A program made the translations under genes and the position numbers. From assembly GCA_903859705.1 (NCBI GenBank), contig CAIONQ010000028.1:1-55759 (forward strand): a DNA stretch of 55,759 nucleotides, given 5' to 3'. Positions 16,299 to 25,252 of the stretch are shown piece after piece (positions within the stretch are counted from its first letter, which is position 1; the number at the start of each line of letters is the position of its first letter). The stretch is from an uncultured Chthonomonas sp. (lineage in GTDB: Bacteria > Armatimonadota > Chthonomonadetes > Chthonomonadales > Chthonomonadaceae). The notes beneath the pieces are model-generated. The model was not told where the DNA came from. It ran no database searches and was given only the letters and a program-made list of their open reading frames with translations.

Positions 16299-17588
16299 CT
16301 ACCTCTGGCCCGCTGCGTGCGGGGCGGCCACAGACAGTTTCTCTGCCTCAGCCAGTGCAGATCGAACATCGGAAGCGTTGGCCTCCGCAATTCCATCTGC
16401 AATTCGTGTAAAAAGCTTCTTTAATGCAGCAGTTGGTGCCGGATTAGCTCGTTTCATGCGGTATACGCGAAGCGGTATGCTCAGATCTTCTGGCTTCCAT
16501 CCGGCCTTCTGTGATATGGCCGATGCGGCCTGCACCGTTTGAAGATCTCGAGTTCCAAACTGCGATGTGGGTTCAATGCCGGTGCCTTCACCCCAATCGT
16601 TCCACGTGGCTATCTGCACCAGGTCTGCGCCGCTCTTAAGCGCCTGCTGCAGGGTTCTGTGCAGCAGCTCGCCCTTCTCATCTGCCATTTTGGGAAAAGA
16701 GGCTCCGGCATTGCCCTCGGCATACACATCGTCGAAGCGGGTAAATGCCGTAGCAATAAACCGCTCGCCTGGTGCGCTATGTTGTTTGTAAAATCTATCA
16801 ACGCTGGCAGGGCCAAGGCTCGGCAACGGCCAATCGAACGCGCCATCTGCGGCAGAGCGCCTGTTGTGCTCGCTGTAGTAGGCCACCGTTTCGCCTGCCA
16901 GAGTCTCTTTCCACTCGGCATCGGTAAGGCCTGTTTGGCCAAACGATAGCAGCAGTGGCTTATCCCCAACCCGCAGGCAAACGGCACCGGCAAACAGCGC
17001 CTGCTTCAGCCACTCCAGGTCCTCTTTTGCGGCTGAAATTCGACTTGCCACATCCAGCTTGCCTGCCTTTACGCGCTGTGGAATCGTTTGATCCTCGTAG
17101 CAAACGCCAACCTTCAGGTGGTACTTTGCGGCAGCGGGCAGCAGCTTCTGAAAGGCTGCACGTATCACTCCAAAATCGTTGAGATCCGATTTGCCATACC
17201 AGTCTGCAATCAGGCCACTGAGCCCGGCGATTTTCATCAGCTGCAGGTGGTACTCCTGCACTACAGGATCGGCAGAATCGTACGGGCCAATCTCTGGATA
17301 GTAGTGCGAGGCAATGCATAGGTGGCCGTTTTTTGCCACCCTATCGGGGTTAAATGGGCCGCTGTCGCCAGCGTTCATTGTCCAGTGCCAGCCCCAGTTC
17401 TCGCTGTAAGGCTTTGCCACAAACCACGGCATGTAGTGCACCACAATGGGTGGCGTAGGCTTCTGCGCACTTGCTGGTAAGTTAGTGGCCAGCAGGAATG
17501 CAGCGGCAATTGCCACACAGGTTTTTAGCCGGGTGGCAGCGGTGCCGGCCCGGCGAATGCTGGAATATGGCTGAAATAATCTTACCAT
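16299..17588 (-). CDS. Secreted GH71/GH99-like glycoside hydrolase domain protein
   Basis: 429 residues with an N-terminal signal peptide (hydrophobic VAIAAAFLLATNLPASAQ, cleavage near residue 41). The mature protein starts with IVVHYMPWFVAKPYSENWGW, continues with HYYPEIGPYDS and LIADWYGK, and ends the barrel with ATWNDWGEGTGIEPTSQFG. This is the pattern of GH99-like or GH71-like proteins, related to endo-alpha-mannanases and WbsX-type domains. It probably cleaves an alpha-linked polysaccharide outside the cytoplasm; exact specificity cannot be read. A C-terminal helical region of about 60 residues follows. It lies 35 bases after the M48 protease gene and may be co-transcribed with it. Confidence 0.8.
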   Translation of the reverse strand: MVRLFQPYSSIRRAGTAATRLKTCVAIAAAFLLATNLPASAQKPTPPIVVHYMPWFVAKPYSENWGWHWTMNAGDSGPFNPDRVAKNGHLCIASHYYPEIGPYDSADPVVQEYHLQLMKIAGLSGLIADWYGKSDLNDFGVIRAAFQKLLPAAAKYHLKVGVCYEDQTIPQRVKAGKLDVASRISAAKEDLEWLKQALFAGAVCLRVGDKPLLLSFGQTGLTDAEWKETLAGETVAYYSEHNRRSAADGAFDWPLPSLGPASVDRFYKQHSAPGERFIATAFTRFDDVYAEGNAGASFPKMADEKGELLHRTLQQALKSGADLVQIATWNDWGEGTGIEPTSQFGTRDLQTVQAASAISQKAGWKPEDLSIPLRVYRMKRANPAPTAALKKLFTRIADGIAEANASDVRSALAEAEKLSVAAPHAAGQR

Positions 17589-17623
17589 ATTGATCAGGAT
17601 TTATACCTTATCCCAATGCAAGG

Positions 17624-20314
17624 CTACCGTTTAATACGTTTAAGTCCCCGTTTATGGTACCACGAGTTAATTACTACCATAAAAACGGCGCACAAAATTG
17701 CTACAGCGTAGGGTGTGTTTCTTTGCGCATTGCCGGTTAGGCCGCCGAGCAGTGCACAAACTATTAGCCCATATATGTAAGAGGCAAAAAGTGCCTGCTT
17801 AAGTGCAGCTGTTGCTGGCGTTGTAGGTGCAGACAACCACTTTTCCGGGGGTAATTTGCAGGGGAAGGGTGTTGAAGGCACAATTTCAAAATCGAATTGG
17901 GTCGGCGCCGGGCGGTTGGCTGCGGCATGCTTATTTGCAAGAAGCTGGCGGAATGCATCTACCGATTGCGCTGCATGCAGCGCACCTGAGACGGGCAACA
18001 GATACAAAGTGAAAGTACCGCTTACATTTGTGGCCGGATCCGTGCAGGTAACTGCCGTTCCCCGGTTCGCGTAATCTCCGTTGGCAGCATATTCAACTGC
18101 CGTTACCATGTTCCATGGCAGGTTGAAATCCTCTAAGTCACCGGCCCAGAAGATGCCGTCTTCTGTTACGCTTACCTCGCCAATATCCGCGTAGGGCAGC
18201 GTTAAATAGCTCATCTGCGAGTTTGCGCCGGGAACAATACCGCAGAAATGTGTTTCGGTTGCAGTTTTGCCTTCTTCGGCCAGGCTCCGGGATAATCGCG
18301 AGCGTAAGGTTATCATCCGAGATGCCGGAGCCCGATCACTGATGATTCGAATTAGATCCAGTGCGAGGATAACCGCCCCAGCCATCACCGCTACCATTAG
18401 CAATCCGGAAAGGGATGCATAGGCAACAATTAGCCCTGCAATAACAATCGGGCATACCACTGCTAATCCGTATAGCCCCTGTATATCGTTTGAGTAGAAT
18501 TTACGGAACGTAGCAGTAAGTGCTGGGCGCCGAATCTTGCCAACCACAGCGGATTGTTCCGTTATTGGGTTTTCAATGGCAGCTGAGCCAACGAACCCTA
18601 ACCTGCGAAACCGGGATTCGAAATCCGGATGAGTCATTAGCCAACCTGTGCTGCGCCTCCAGGTTGTTGGACTATGCGATGCTTTTCTATACACTTCCAA
18701 CCCGGAGGCCAGGCCGGCGGCTTCGCCAGCCAGCGCTGCGGCAACAGCATCTGTTTTGTACTCTATCAGGCGAGAGATTTTTGCGCCAAGCGGATACACG
18801 AGCACCGGAATAAGGGGCAGACCCGCGAGAAAAACTGATTTCCCGGCATTCCAAACAACCCACGGGTTAAACATTAATATCAGCGGATACAACGCAAGCA
18901 ACGCCAGCCGCTTGCAGGCATAGATGACTAAGTGCTTTTGCTTGATATGTGCTACTTCATGCGCCAGCACACCGCGCAATTCTCGTTGATTTAGCAAAGC
19001 GGGCATGCCATCTGTTATCAGTATTCGCTTGCCATACAACGCCTGTGCCAAACCCGGGCCTGGCCCATAACCAAAAAAACTCAGGCAAGTTACGCCACTT
19101 AAACCGGCCGCCTTTGCCAACTCGGACACCGTTTCGGCAATCTGGGTTCCGGGTTCAAGCATGTTCGCTTCCACGCCAGATAAGTGATGCCTGAAGCGCG
19201 CGATACCATTAAAAAGCAGAGCGAATAAAAACAGGTATAGAAAGCCAGCTCTATCGTTATTGGATGTGAGCGATACAAACGACATGCCGAGAAATACGCC
19301 TGGTACACAGAACAGGGCTGCGTCTATTGTTGCCAGAATAGCCCCTTGCCCTGGCGGCGTTTGTGTGTTGTATATTCGGTCGATCAGTGGCATGGATATC
19401 GCGCTGGCGGCATATTGCGTGGCACACCAGGCGGCTGTTGAGATAGCTGCCAGCAACAGGCAGGAGTTTGCCAGGGAGTGCGTGATATTCAAGAATCTAA
19501 GCGAAGCTGGCGGGAAGCGCCATAGCAGAATTGCCATCCAGGAATATCCAACAAACTTCCCAAGAAGCCTGTTGTAAAGCACCATCTCAAATACAGTTCC
19601 GGGCGATTGCTGCTCGTTAAGCTCAAAGTTATTAAGATACCGGCGCATTCGACGATAGGAAAGGAGAAGAACCGCTACGGGATATAGCCCAAGCAGTAGC
19701 AGGCTGCTGCCTAAATATAGTGGCGAGTAACCGGCCTGCCAATGGATATTGGTGAGATCTACATGCAGCTCATGCAGAGATGTGCTCCAGTAGTATCGCG
19801 TTTCTTTATACGCGGGCTCATCCTGAACAAATGCGGCCGGCAGGGTTGTGGTGGGCGTACCTGCTGGCACAAATACACTTAACGAGAAAACGTCGATCTC
19901 GTTTTTCTGCATCCATGGCACCAGTTTTAGTACGGCAAATGTGCTGGTTTTGGGTGAGTTATCAGAGCCTTTGCCAGGGCGGTACTGTGCCCATATCCGC
20001 CAGTGTCCATCGGATAATGTTTCCGTTTGATATCCCTGGAGGGTGTCTCCAATGGCTTTCTCGGCGGCGGCACGCAGCGCATCGGGATCTGCAGGTTTGT
20101 GAGATAGCTCCAGCTGGAAGTCAGCATTATGCTGATCACGCATGGTAATAAATACGTCGGCAGCACTGTCGCTGGAGTTTTCTTCCTCTTGTGCAATACA
20201 AAAACGACATGGTAATACTGCAAGTATCACCAATGTGGCCACCAGAGCAATAGTCTTAACGAATTTTGTGGTGGTGCTCTTATGCAGCGCATTCTTTAGG
20301 CGGAAGAGTTGCAT
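17624..20314 (-). CDS. Large membrane-bound M48-family zinc metalloprotease
   Basis: 896 residues. An N-terminal signal/anchor (KTIALVATLVILAVLPCRFC) leads an exported region of about 170 residues. Several membrane helices follow (SLLLLGLYPVAVLLLSY and others). A protease domain at about 400-580 carries the zinc motif HEVAH in RGVLAHEVAHIKQKH and the third ligand glutamate in LIEYKTDAVAAAL. After two further helices comes a hydrophilic region resembling a PH-like domain (YADIGEVSVTEDGIFWAGDL), and the chain ends with two C-terminal helices. The core resembles HtpX/Ste24-type M48 proteases, but the protein is much longer than the usual 280-430 residues. Likely role: membrane protein quality control or processing of an exported substrate. 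TACAAT lies only 6 bases before the ATG and no ribosome site is visible, so the mRNA may be leaderless. Confidence 0.82.
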   Translation of the reverse strand: MQLFRLKNALHKSTTTKFVKTIALVATLVILAVLPCRFCIAQEEENSSDSAADVFITMRDQHNADFQLELSHKPADPDALRAAAEKAIGDTLQGYQTETLSDGHWRIWAQYRPGKGSDNSPKTSTFAVLKLVPWMQKNEIDVFSLSVFVPAGTPTTTLPAAFVQDEPAYKETRYYWSTSLHELHVDLTNIHWQAGYSPLYLGSSLLLLGLYPVAVLLLSYRRMRRYLNNFELNEQQSPGTVFEMVLYNRLLGKFVGYSWMAILLWRFPPASLRFLNITHSLANSCLLLAAISTAAWCATQYAASAISMPLIDRIYNTQTPPGQGAILATIDAALFCVPGVFLGMSFVSLTSNNDRAGFLYLFLFALLFNGIARFRHHLSGVEANMLEPGTQIAETVSELAKAAGLSGVTCLSFFGYGPGPGLAQALYGKRILITDGMPALLNQRELRGVLAHEVAHIKQKHLVIYACKRLALLALYPLILMFNPWVVWNAGKSVFLAGLPLIPVLVYPLGAKISRLIEYKTDAVAAALAGEAAGLASGLEVYRKASHSPTTWRRSTGWLMTHPDFESRFRRLGFVGSAAIENPITEQSAVVGKIRRPALTATFRKFYSNDIQGLYGLAVVCPIVIAGLIVAYASLSGLLMVAVMAGAVILALDLIRIISDRAPASRMITLRSRLSRSLAEEGKTATETHFCGIVPGANSQMSYLTLPYADIGEVSVTEDGIFWAGDLEDFNLPWNMVTAVEYAANGDYANRGTAVTCTDPATNVSGTFTLYLLPVSGALHAAQSVDAFRQLLANKHAAANRPAPTQFDFEIVPSTPFPCKLPPEKWLSAPTTPATAALKQALFASYIYGLIVCALLGGLTGNAQRNTPYAVAILCAVFMVVINSWYHKRGLKRIKR

Positions 20315-20521
20315 GTATCATTGTACAGCAATTGTTTGCATGTTTAGCATAGGAAGGCACATAAGTAGGTACGAATCTTATATCAGCAATACAAAGATTC
20401 ATAACCTGTTGTTATAACGTTAGTTTGCGCAGGAGTAACCTTACAAGCACGTTAATCTTAGAGGCACTATATCCAGGTTAGGAAAACACCACTTCCCACC
20501 TCACATTTCAGGAGTTATGCA

Positions 20522-23500
20522 ATGCCAGAGTTGACATCGGCGGATACCGAATGCGGATGCGATCCCGCCAGTGGATGTTGTGCGCCCCAGTTTGATGCGG
20601 TTTCCCGGCGTGCGTTTATTAAGTTGGCCGGCGTTGGCGCAGCAGGAGTACTGGCCTCGCCCGCATGGGGAGATTGGGTAAAGCAGCAGGGCAGCACAGC
20701 AGAACTATCTGCATGGAAGGCAGATCTATTTAAGCCCGCAACCGCACGCAAATACACCTCGGCAGCGCATGGCGATGTTAAGTTTCCGCTAGGTGGCATC
20801 GGCACCGGTAACTTCGAGCTTGGCTCCGATGGGCAATTTACAACCTGGCAACTGTTTAATACCCTGCGCGATGGCTATGTGCCGTTCTGCTTCGCAGCCC
20901 GCGTTGGCACAGTAGCCAAAATGCTACAAACCAGTGGCGGCCCCAACTGGCCACGCGTTGCCGGAATTGAGATGACGGGCGAGTACCCATTTGCCACACT
21001 CAACTATCAGGATCCAGAAATACCCGTTTCCATAGAGCTCACGGCATTCTCTCCATTTGCACCGCTGGATTCTCAGTTCTCTGCCATCCCGGCCGCAATC
21101 TTTACCTTTAAGCTGCACAACCCCACAGCAACGGATCAAACCGTAAGCCTTGCCGGATTTATGCAAAATGCCATTGGCTACGATGCAATTGGCGTGCCTA
21201 TCAGCTTCAACTCGGTAGGTTTTAACGAGGTTAAGCAGCATACCGATGTTTCTCATCCCAACTTTGGCGGCAACTACAACCGTGCATACAAAGTGAAGGG
21301 CGCTTCGGTGCTTTCTATGCACTCGGTGCCGGGCAAACCCGCAAAGCTGGATCGTAAAACGGCGCTGTTTACCAACGTAGATGTGCGTGCGCTAACCACA
21401 CGCCCGGATAATAAGCCGGATAACCTCAAGGTTGCCAGTTTTGATGCCGTTGGGGCAGACAAATCTACCCCGGCAACAGAGAAAATTGTGTGGCTTGAAG
21501 AGGCGGCAGCAAATATTCCTGCCGATGCCCTGCAATCTGCCCGCGATGCCGTGCACGCCGGTGCCACCCTTATCTTCTCGGGCGTAGCACAGCCATTGCT
21601 TGCTGCCTATGCCGCCGCCACCCAAGGCAAGCCGCTTACCGAAACCGCCATTCGGCCAGATGTTGTGTTTGATGATTTCGAAAACGGCTATGGCAAGTGG
21701 AAAGTTACGGGCAAAGCATTCGGAACAGAGCCCGCTCATGGCACGCTGGCAGGCCAGCAAACGGTAACCGGGTTTATTGGCCACGGCCTTGTTAACTCCT
21801 TCCTGGATGGTGACGATACCACCGGCCGCATGGTTAGCGAACCGTTCACCATCGATCGCAACTTTATCCGCTTCCTGGTGGGTGGTGGGCGCCAGCCCAA
21901 CACCGCTATTCGGCTGATAGTGGATGGCAAAACCGTACGCACGGCATCTGGCAAGGAAGAAGAAAAGCTGCTGCCAGAAACCTGGAATGTGGCAGAGCTT
22001 ATTGGCAAATCCGCCCACCTTGAGATTGTGGATGATTCCACTGGCGGCTGGGGACACATCAATGTAGATCACATTGTGTTCTCCGATGATCCTGGCCACC
22101 ATCTGCTGTTTGCACTTTTGGAAGAGCTGCTGCCCGCCCGCCTAACCCTGCCGAAGGCTGCCGGGGCCAGCTACCAGTTGGATGCACACAAAGAGGGGGC
22201 GAAAGCCGGAACTATCCAGCGCACGGGGCACACTACCCTCGGCCACAAGGTTGGCGCCGGGCAGGTGATTGTTGTGCAGGGGCCAATTATCGATCACAAC
22301 CAGGCAGAGCTCATCGGTGCGCGCCACGCGGCCTATGAAACCGTATGTAACCTGACGGGCGCTAAGTACGAAGCACCCAACGCGGTGCCTTCCACCGCAC
22401 CCGGGCATGGTGCACTGGCTCTTATGACCAACGGTCCTGATTCCACCATCCACAGCGCATTTACCGATTGGGAAGAGGCCTGGAAAGAGTTCCGAACGGC
22501 GGGCAGGTTCCAGCCGGTGCCCGCAAATGGGCACAGTTCTGCACCAACAAAGGCCGGCTCCACGGTAAATGGTGCGATTGCCACAACGGTTCAGCTTGCG
22601 CCAGGCGCAACGCGTGAGGTTGTTTTCTGCCTGGCATGGCGCTACCCCAACAAGTACAACGGCGGCGGTACCTCCATGGGCTGCCACTACGCCACCGTTT
22701 GGCCCGAGGTGGATGCGGTAGTTAAAACCGTTGCGCAGGATTACCCCAAACTGCGTGCCCGAACAGAGCGCTTTAGAAAAGCGATGTACGATAGCACCCT
22801 GCCCTACTGGCTGTTGGATTGCGTAACATCACAAATCAGTACCATCCGTCACTCTGGTGTTGTGTTCCGCATTGCCAATGGAGACGTGTTCGGGTGGGAG
22901 GGCTCTAACGGATGCTGTCAGCCAACCTGTACGCATGTATGGGGCTACGAACAGACCCTTGCACATGTGTTTCCGGACCTGGAACAGCTGATGCGCGAGA
23001 TCGATTACAAGCATCAGCAGCGCCCGGATGGAGGCATCGATAACCGCACTGATGTGCCTTCGCCCCCACGCCCAACCGGTGAACAGCCGTTCTCAGATGG
23101 CCATGCCAGCTGCGTTCTGAAGGCCTATCGAGAGGCGCTCAATGCACCTGATGATACGTTCCTGAAAGCCTACTGGCCCGGGGTGAAACGCGCAGTGGAG
23201 TATCTGATTGGGCGCGATGCGGCCACTTCAAACGGAACTCCGGATGGTACGCTTAGCGACGATCAGTGGAACACATATGACAATGCCATTCATGGAGTAA
23301 ACACCTTTATCGGCAGTTACTACCTGGCCGCACTGCGAGCCGGCGAAGAGATGGCCAAGAAGGTGGGAGATGCGGCAGCCGCAGATCACTTCCACAGTGT
23401 GTTTGAAAAGGGGCAGAAGAAGCTGGTTGAACTTTGCTGGAATGGAGAGTACTTCGAGCAGAACCTGCCAGATTATATGAAGCGCGCGGGTGAGTATGGT

Positions 23501-24292
23501 CCGGGCTGCCTGAGTGATCAGCTAATTGGGCAGTGGTGGGCACATCAACTGGGGCTCGGGTACGTTCTGCCAAAAGAGATGGTGGTAAAGGCACTAAAAT
23601 CTGTATTCAAGTACAACTGGCTTCCAGATTTCTCTAACTTCCAGCACAACTGGCGCAAGTTCGCTGGCGGCAACGATAAGGGGCTACTCATCTGCTCGTG
23701 GCCCCGCGGTGGCAGGCCTGCAAACACCATTCCTTATGTAGATGAGGTGTGGACCGGCGTAGAGTATCAGGTTGCCGCCCATATGCTTTACGAGGGGCTA
23801 ATGGAAGAAGGGCTGGCGGTTGTGAAGGCGGCGCGAGACAGATACGATGGCGTACCTCGAGACCCCATGCCGCGCAATCCCTGGAATGAGATTGAATGTG
23901 GCGGCCACTATGCACGTGCAATGTCATCGTGGTCGGTACTAACGGCGCTCTCCGGCTTCCGCTACGATGGAACCACCGCAACGCTGCTTTTAACGCCACG
24001 CATCCAGAAGGATGCATTTAAGTCTCTATTTACTGGCCCGGAGGGCTGGGGTAGCGTAAACCAGGTTCGCAAGCCGCAATCTCAGCGGAACGAACTGCAT
24101 GTGGTGGAAGGGCAGTTGAAGCTCGGCACCCTGCATCTGGAGGCTGCGCACAGCGTTAAAAAGGCAACGGTAACCATCGGCACGCGCCGGCTGGCTGCAA
24201 CCGTTAGCCACGAGGGCAGCAATGCAGTGGTTACACTGCCTGCTGGTACAGTGGTAAAACAGGGCGAAAAGCTGGCGGTAACCCTCGCCTGA
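20522..24292 (+). CDS. Tat-exported GH116-family glycosidase with an inserted beta-sandwich domain
   Basis: 1256 residues. A twin-arginine signal (SRRAFIKLAGVGAAGVLA, near residue 29) follows a Cys-rich leader. The N-terminal beta domain starts with FPLGGIGTGNFELGSDGQF, typical of GH116 (GBA2-type beta-glucosidases). The catalytic (alpha/alpha)6 domain contains FGWEGSNGCCQPTCTHVWGY and DDQWNTYDNAIHGVNTFIGS, the regions expected to hold the nucleophile glutamate and acid/base aspartate. Between them, residues about 379-518 form an extra module (VFDDFENGYGKWKVTGKAFG ... GHINVDHIVFSD) like the beta-sandwich modules attached to GH32 enzymes. An AGGAG ribosome site lies 6 bases before the ATG. Probably releases beta-linked glucose or xylose outside the cytoplasm. 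Confidence 0.88.
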   Translation: MPELTSADTECGCDPASGCCAPQFDAVSRRAFIKLAGVGAAGVLASPAWGDWVKQQGSTAELSAWKADLFKPATARKYTSAAHGDVKFPLGGIGTGNFELGSDGQFTTWQLFNTLRDGYVPFCFAARVGTVAKMLQTSGGPNWPRVAGIEMTGEYPFATLNYQDPEIPVSIELTAFSPFAPLDSQFSAIPAAIFTFKLHNPTATDQTVSLAGFMQNAIGYDAIGVPISFNSVGFNEVKQHTDVSHPNFGGNYNRAYKVKGASVLSMHSVPGKPAKLDRKTALFTNVDVRALTTRPDNKPDNLKVASFDAVGADKSTPATEKIVWLEEAAANIPADALQSARDAVHAGATLIFSGVAQPLLAAYAAATQGKPLTETAIRPDVVFDDFENGYGKWKVTGKAFGTEPAHGTLAGQQTVTGFIGHGLVNSFLDGDDTTGRMVSEPFTIDRNFIRFLVGGGRQPNTAIRLIVDGKTVRTASGKEEEKLLPETWNVAELIGKSAHLEIVDDSTGGWGHINVDHIVFSDDPGHHLLFALLEELLPARLTLPKAAGASYQLDAHKEGAKAGTIQRTGHTTLGHKVGAGQVIVVQGPIIDHNQAELIGARHAAYETVCNLTGAKYEAPNAVPSTAPGHGALALMTNGPDSTIHSAFTDWEEAWKEFRTAGRFQPVPANGHSSAPTKAGSTVNGAIATTVQLAPGATREVVFCLAWRYPNKYNGGGTSMGCHYATVWPEVDAVVKTVAQDYPKLRARTERFRKAMYDSTLPYWLLDCVTSQISTIRHSGVVFRIANGDVFGWEGSNGCCQPTCTHVWGYEQTLAHVFPDLEQLMREIDYKHQQRPDGGIDNRTDVPSPPRPTGEQPFSDGHASCVLKAYREALNAPDDTFLKAYWPGVKRAVEYLIGRDAATSNGTPDGTLSDDQWNTYDNAIHGVNTFIGSYYLAALRAGEEMAKKVGDAAAADHFHSVFEKGQKKLVELCWNGEYFEQNLPDYMKRAGEYGPGCLSDQLIGQWWAHQLGLGYVLPKEMVVKALKSVFKYNWLPDFSNFQHNWRKFAGGNDKGLLICSWPRGGRPANTIPYVDEVWTGVEYQVAAHMLYEGLMEEGLAVVKAARDRYDGVPRDPMPRNPWNEIECGGHYARAMSSWSVLTALSGFRYDGTTATLLLTPRIQKDAFKSLFTGPEGWGSVNQVRKPQSQRNELHVVEGQLKLGTLHLEAAHSVKKATVTIGTRRLAATVSHEGSNAVVTLPAGTVVKQGEKLAVTLA

Positions 24293-24300
24293 TGGAATCG

Positions 24301-24344
24301 GCCCCTGCCCCAATGGAATGGTGGGGCAGGGGCTTGCAGATTTT
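24301..24344 (+). terminator. Hairpin terminator after the GH116 gene
   Basis: A perfect 12-bp GC-rich stem GCCCCTGCCCCA (24301-24312) / TGGGGCAGGGGC (24322-24333) with a 9-base loop lies about 10 bases past the stop. It is followed by TTGCAGATTTT, a weak U tract for such a strong hairpin. Confidence 0.65.
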
Positions 24345-24392
24345 CGGATAAGCGGTACAACAATAAAGCATAAAGCGATAACACTCGTGCCC

Positions 24393-25193
24393 CTACTTGT
24401 ATTCCTGGGCGAGATCTTTGAGGTCATCACAGCCGCCAGCGGCATCGCGGTATGTGTCCGTCCACATCTTGCTGGTGCAGGTTGCAGGCAATTTTAACCA
24501 TTTTACATGGCTGTCTGCAAAGCACCAGTTTAGGCCGGATCTATGAGATTGAAACTCGCCAAGATTGGGTTGATCTGAGATCCGCGATTGAATGAACCAG
24601 TTGCCAATATCTGGGTAATTCGCTCGCGATTCAATCACCATAATGAGGGAGCTTGGGCTACTAATTTCAGCAAGCCGACGCGGTCTTATCGACTGTTCTC
24701 CATACCAACAAGCCGGTACAGCTTCGTGGAAGAAATTTCCATTAAACGCATAGGAGTTGGGTAATCGCTGCGGCGCGGCATAAAGGTAGTTTGATTCATC
24801 GCCCGGGGCATGGTTGTATCCACCTGCTTTCCACAGGTATACATTTGATGGACATGAGAGCACCTGCGCTGTAATACCGTATGGCGGTAGTACCCGCTTC
24901 CAATTTACCGTGCTGCCCTGGAGTGCGTCCTGCGGCAGAGTTGAACCGGACGCGGCTGTGCAGCCAGTATCCTGGTGAAGGTCGTCAGCGAAACGGTTCA
25001 TCGGAAAGGTTTCGTCGTAGTCAGAAGTGTATTGGATGAGGGCAAGAGCTATCTGCTTTTCGTTGGAAAGACACGCCGAAGCGCGCCCGGATTCACGTGC
25101 GCTGTATATTACTGGCAGCAACAGCCCAGCAAGAATCGAAATTAAGGCTATCACAACCAATAGCTCAATGAGCGTGAACGCAAATCGTTTCAA
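24393..25193 (-). CDS. Prepilin-type N-methylation protein (DUF1559-like)
   Basis: 266 residues. The N-terminus [18 protein letters not shown] is a type IV prepilin/pseudopilin leader with cleavage before F6 and the conserved +5 glutamate. The extracellular part is cysteine-containing ([20 protein letters not shown]) and ends with [20 protein letters not shown], the H-x9-(D/N)G-like tail of the DUF1559/H-X9-DG families of Planctomycetes, Armatimonadota and Lentisphaerae. It is assembled at or exported through a type IV pilus/type II secretion apparatus, none of whose machinery genes is in the window. It is the last gene of the run starting at 28454, 59 bases after the DUF2079 gene. Confidence 0.85.
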   Translation of the reverse strand: MKRFAFTLIELLVVIALISILAGLLLPVIYSARESGRASACLSNEKQIALALIQYTSDYDETFPMNRFADDLHQDTGCTAASGSTLPQDALQGSTVNWKRVLPPYGITAQVLSCPSNVYLWKAGGYNHAPGDESNYLYAAPQRLPNSYAFNGNFFHEAVPACWYGEQSIRPRRLAEISSPSSLIMVIESRANYPDIGNWFIQSRISDQPNLGEFQSHRSGLNWCFADSHVKWLKLPATCTSKMWTDTYRDAAGGCDDLKDLAQEYK

Positions 25194-25252
25194 TCTGTGC
25201 CTCCTTCTTCCTCAAAACAGAAATAGGATTGCTATTTGGCGAGCCGTGCGGT

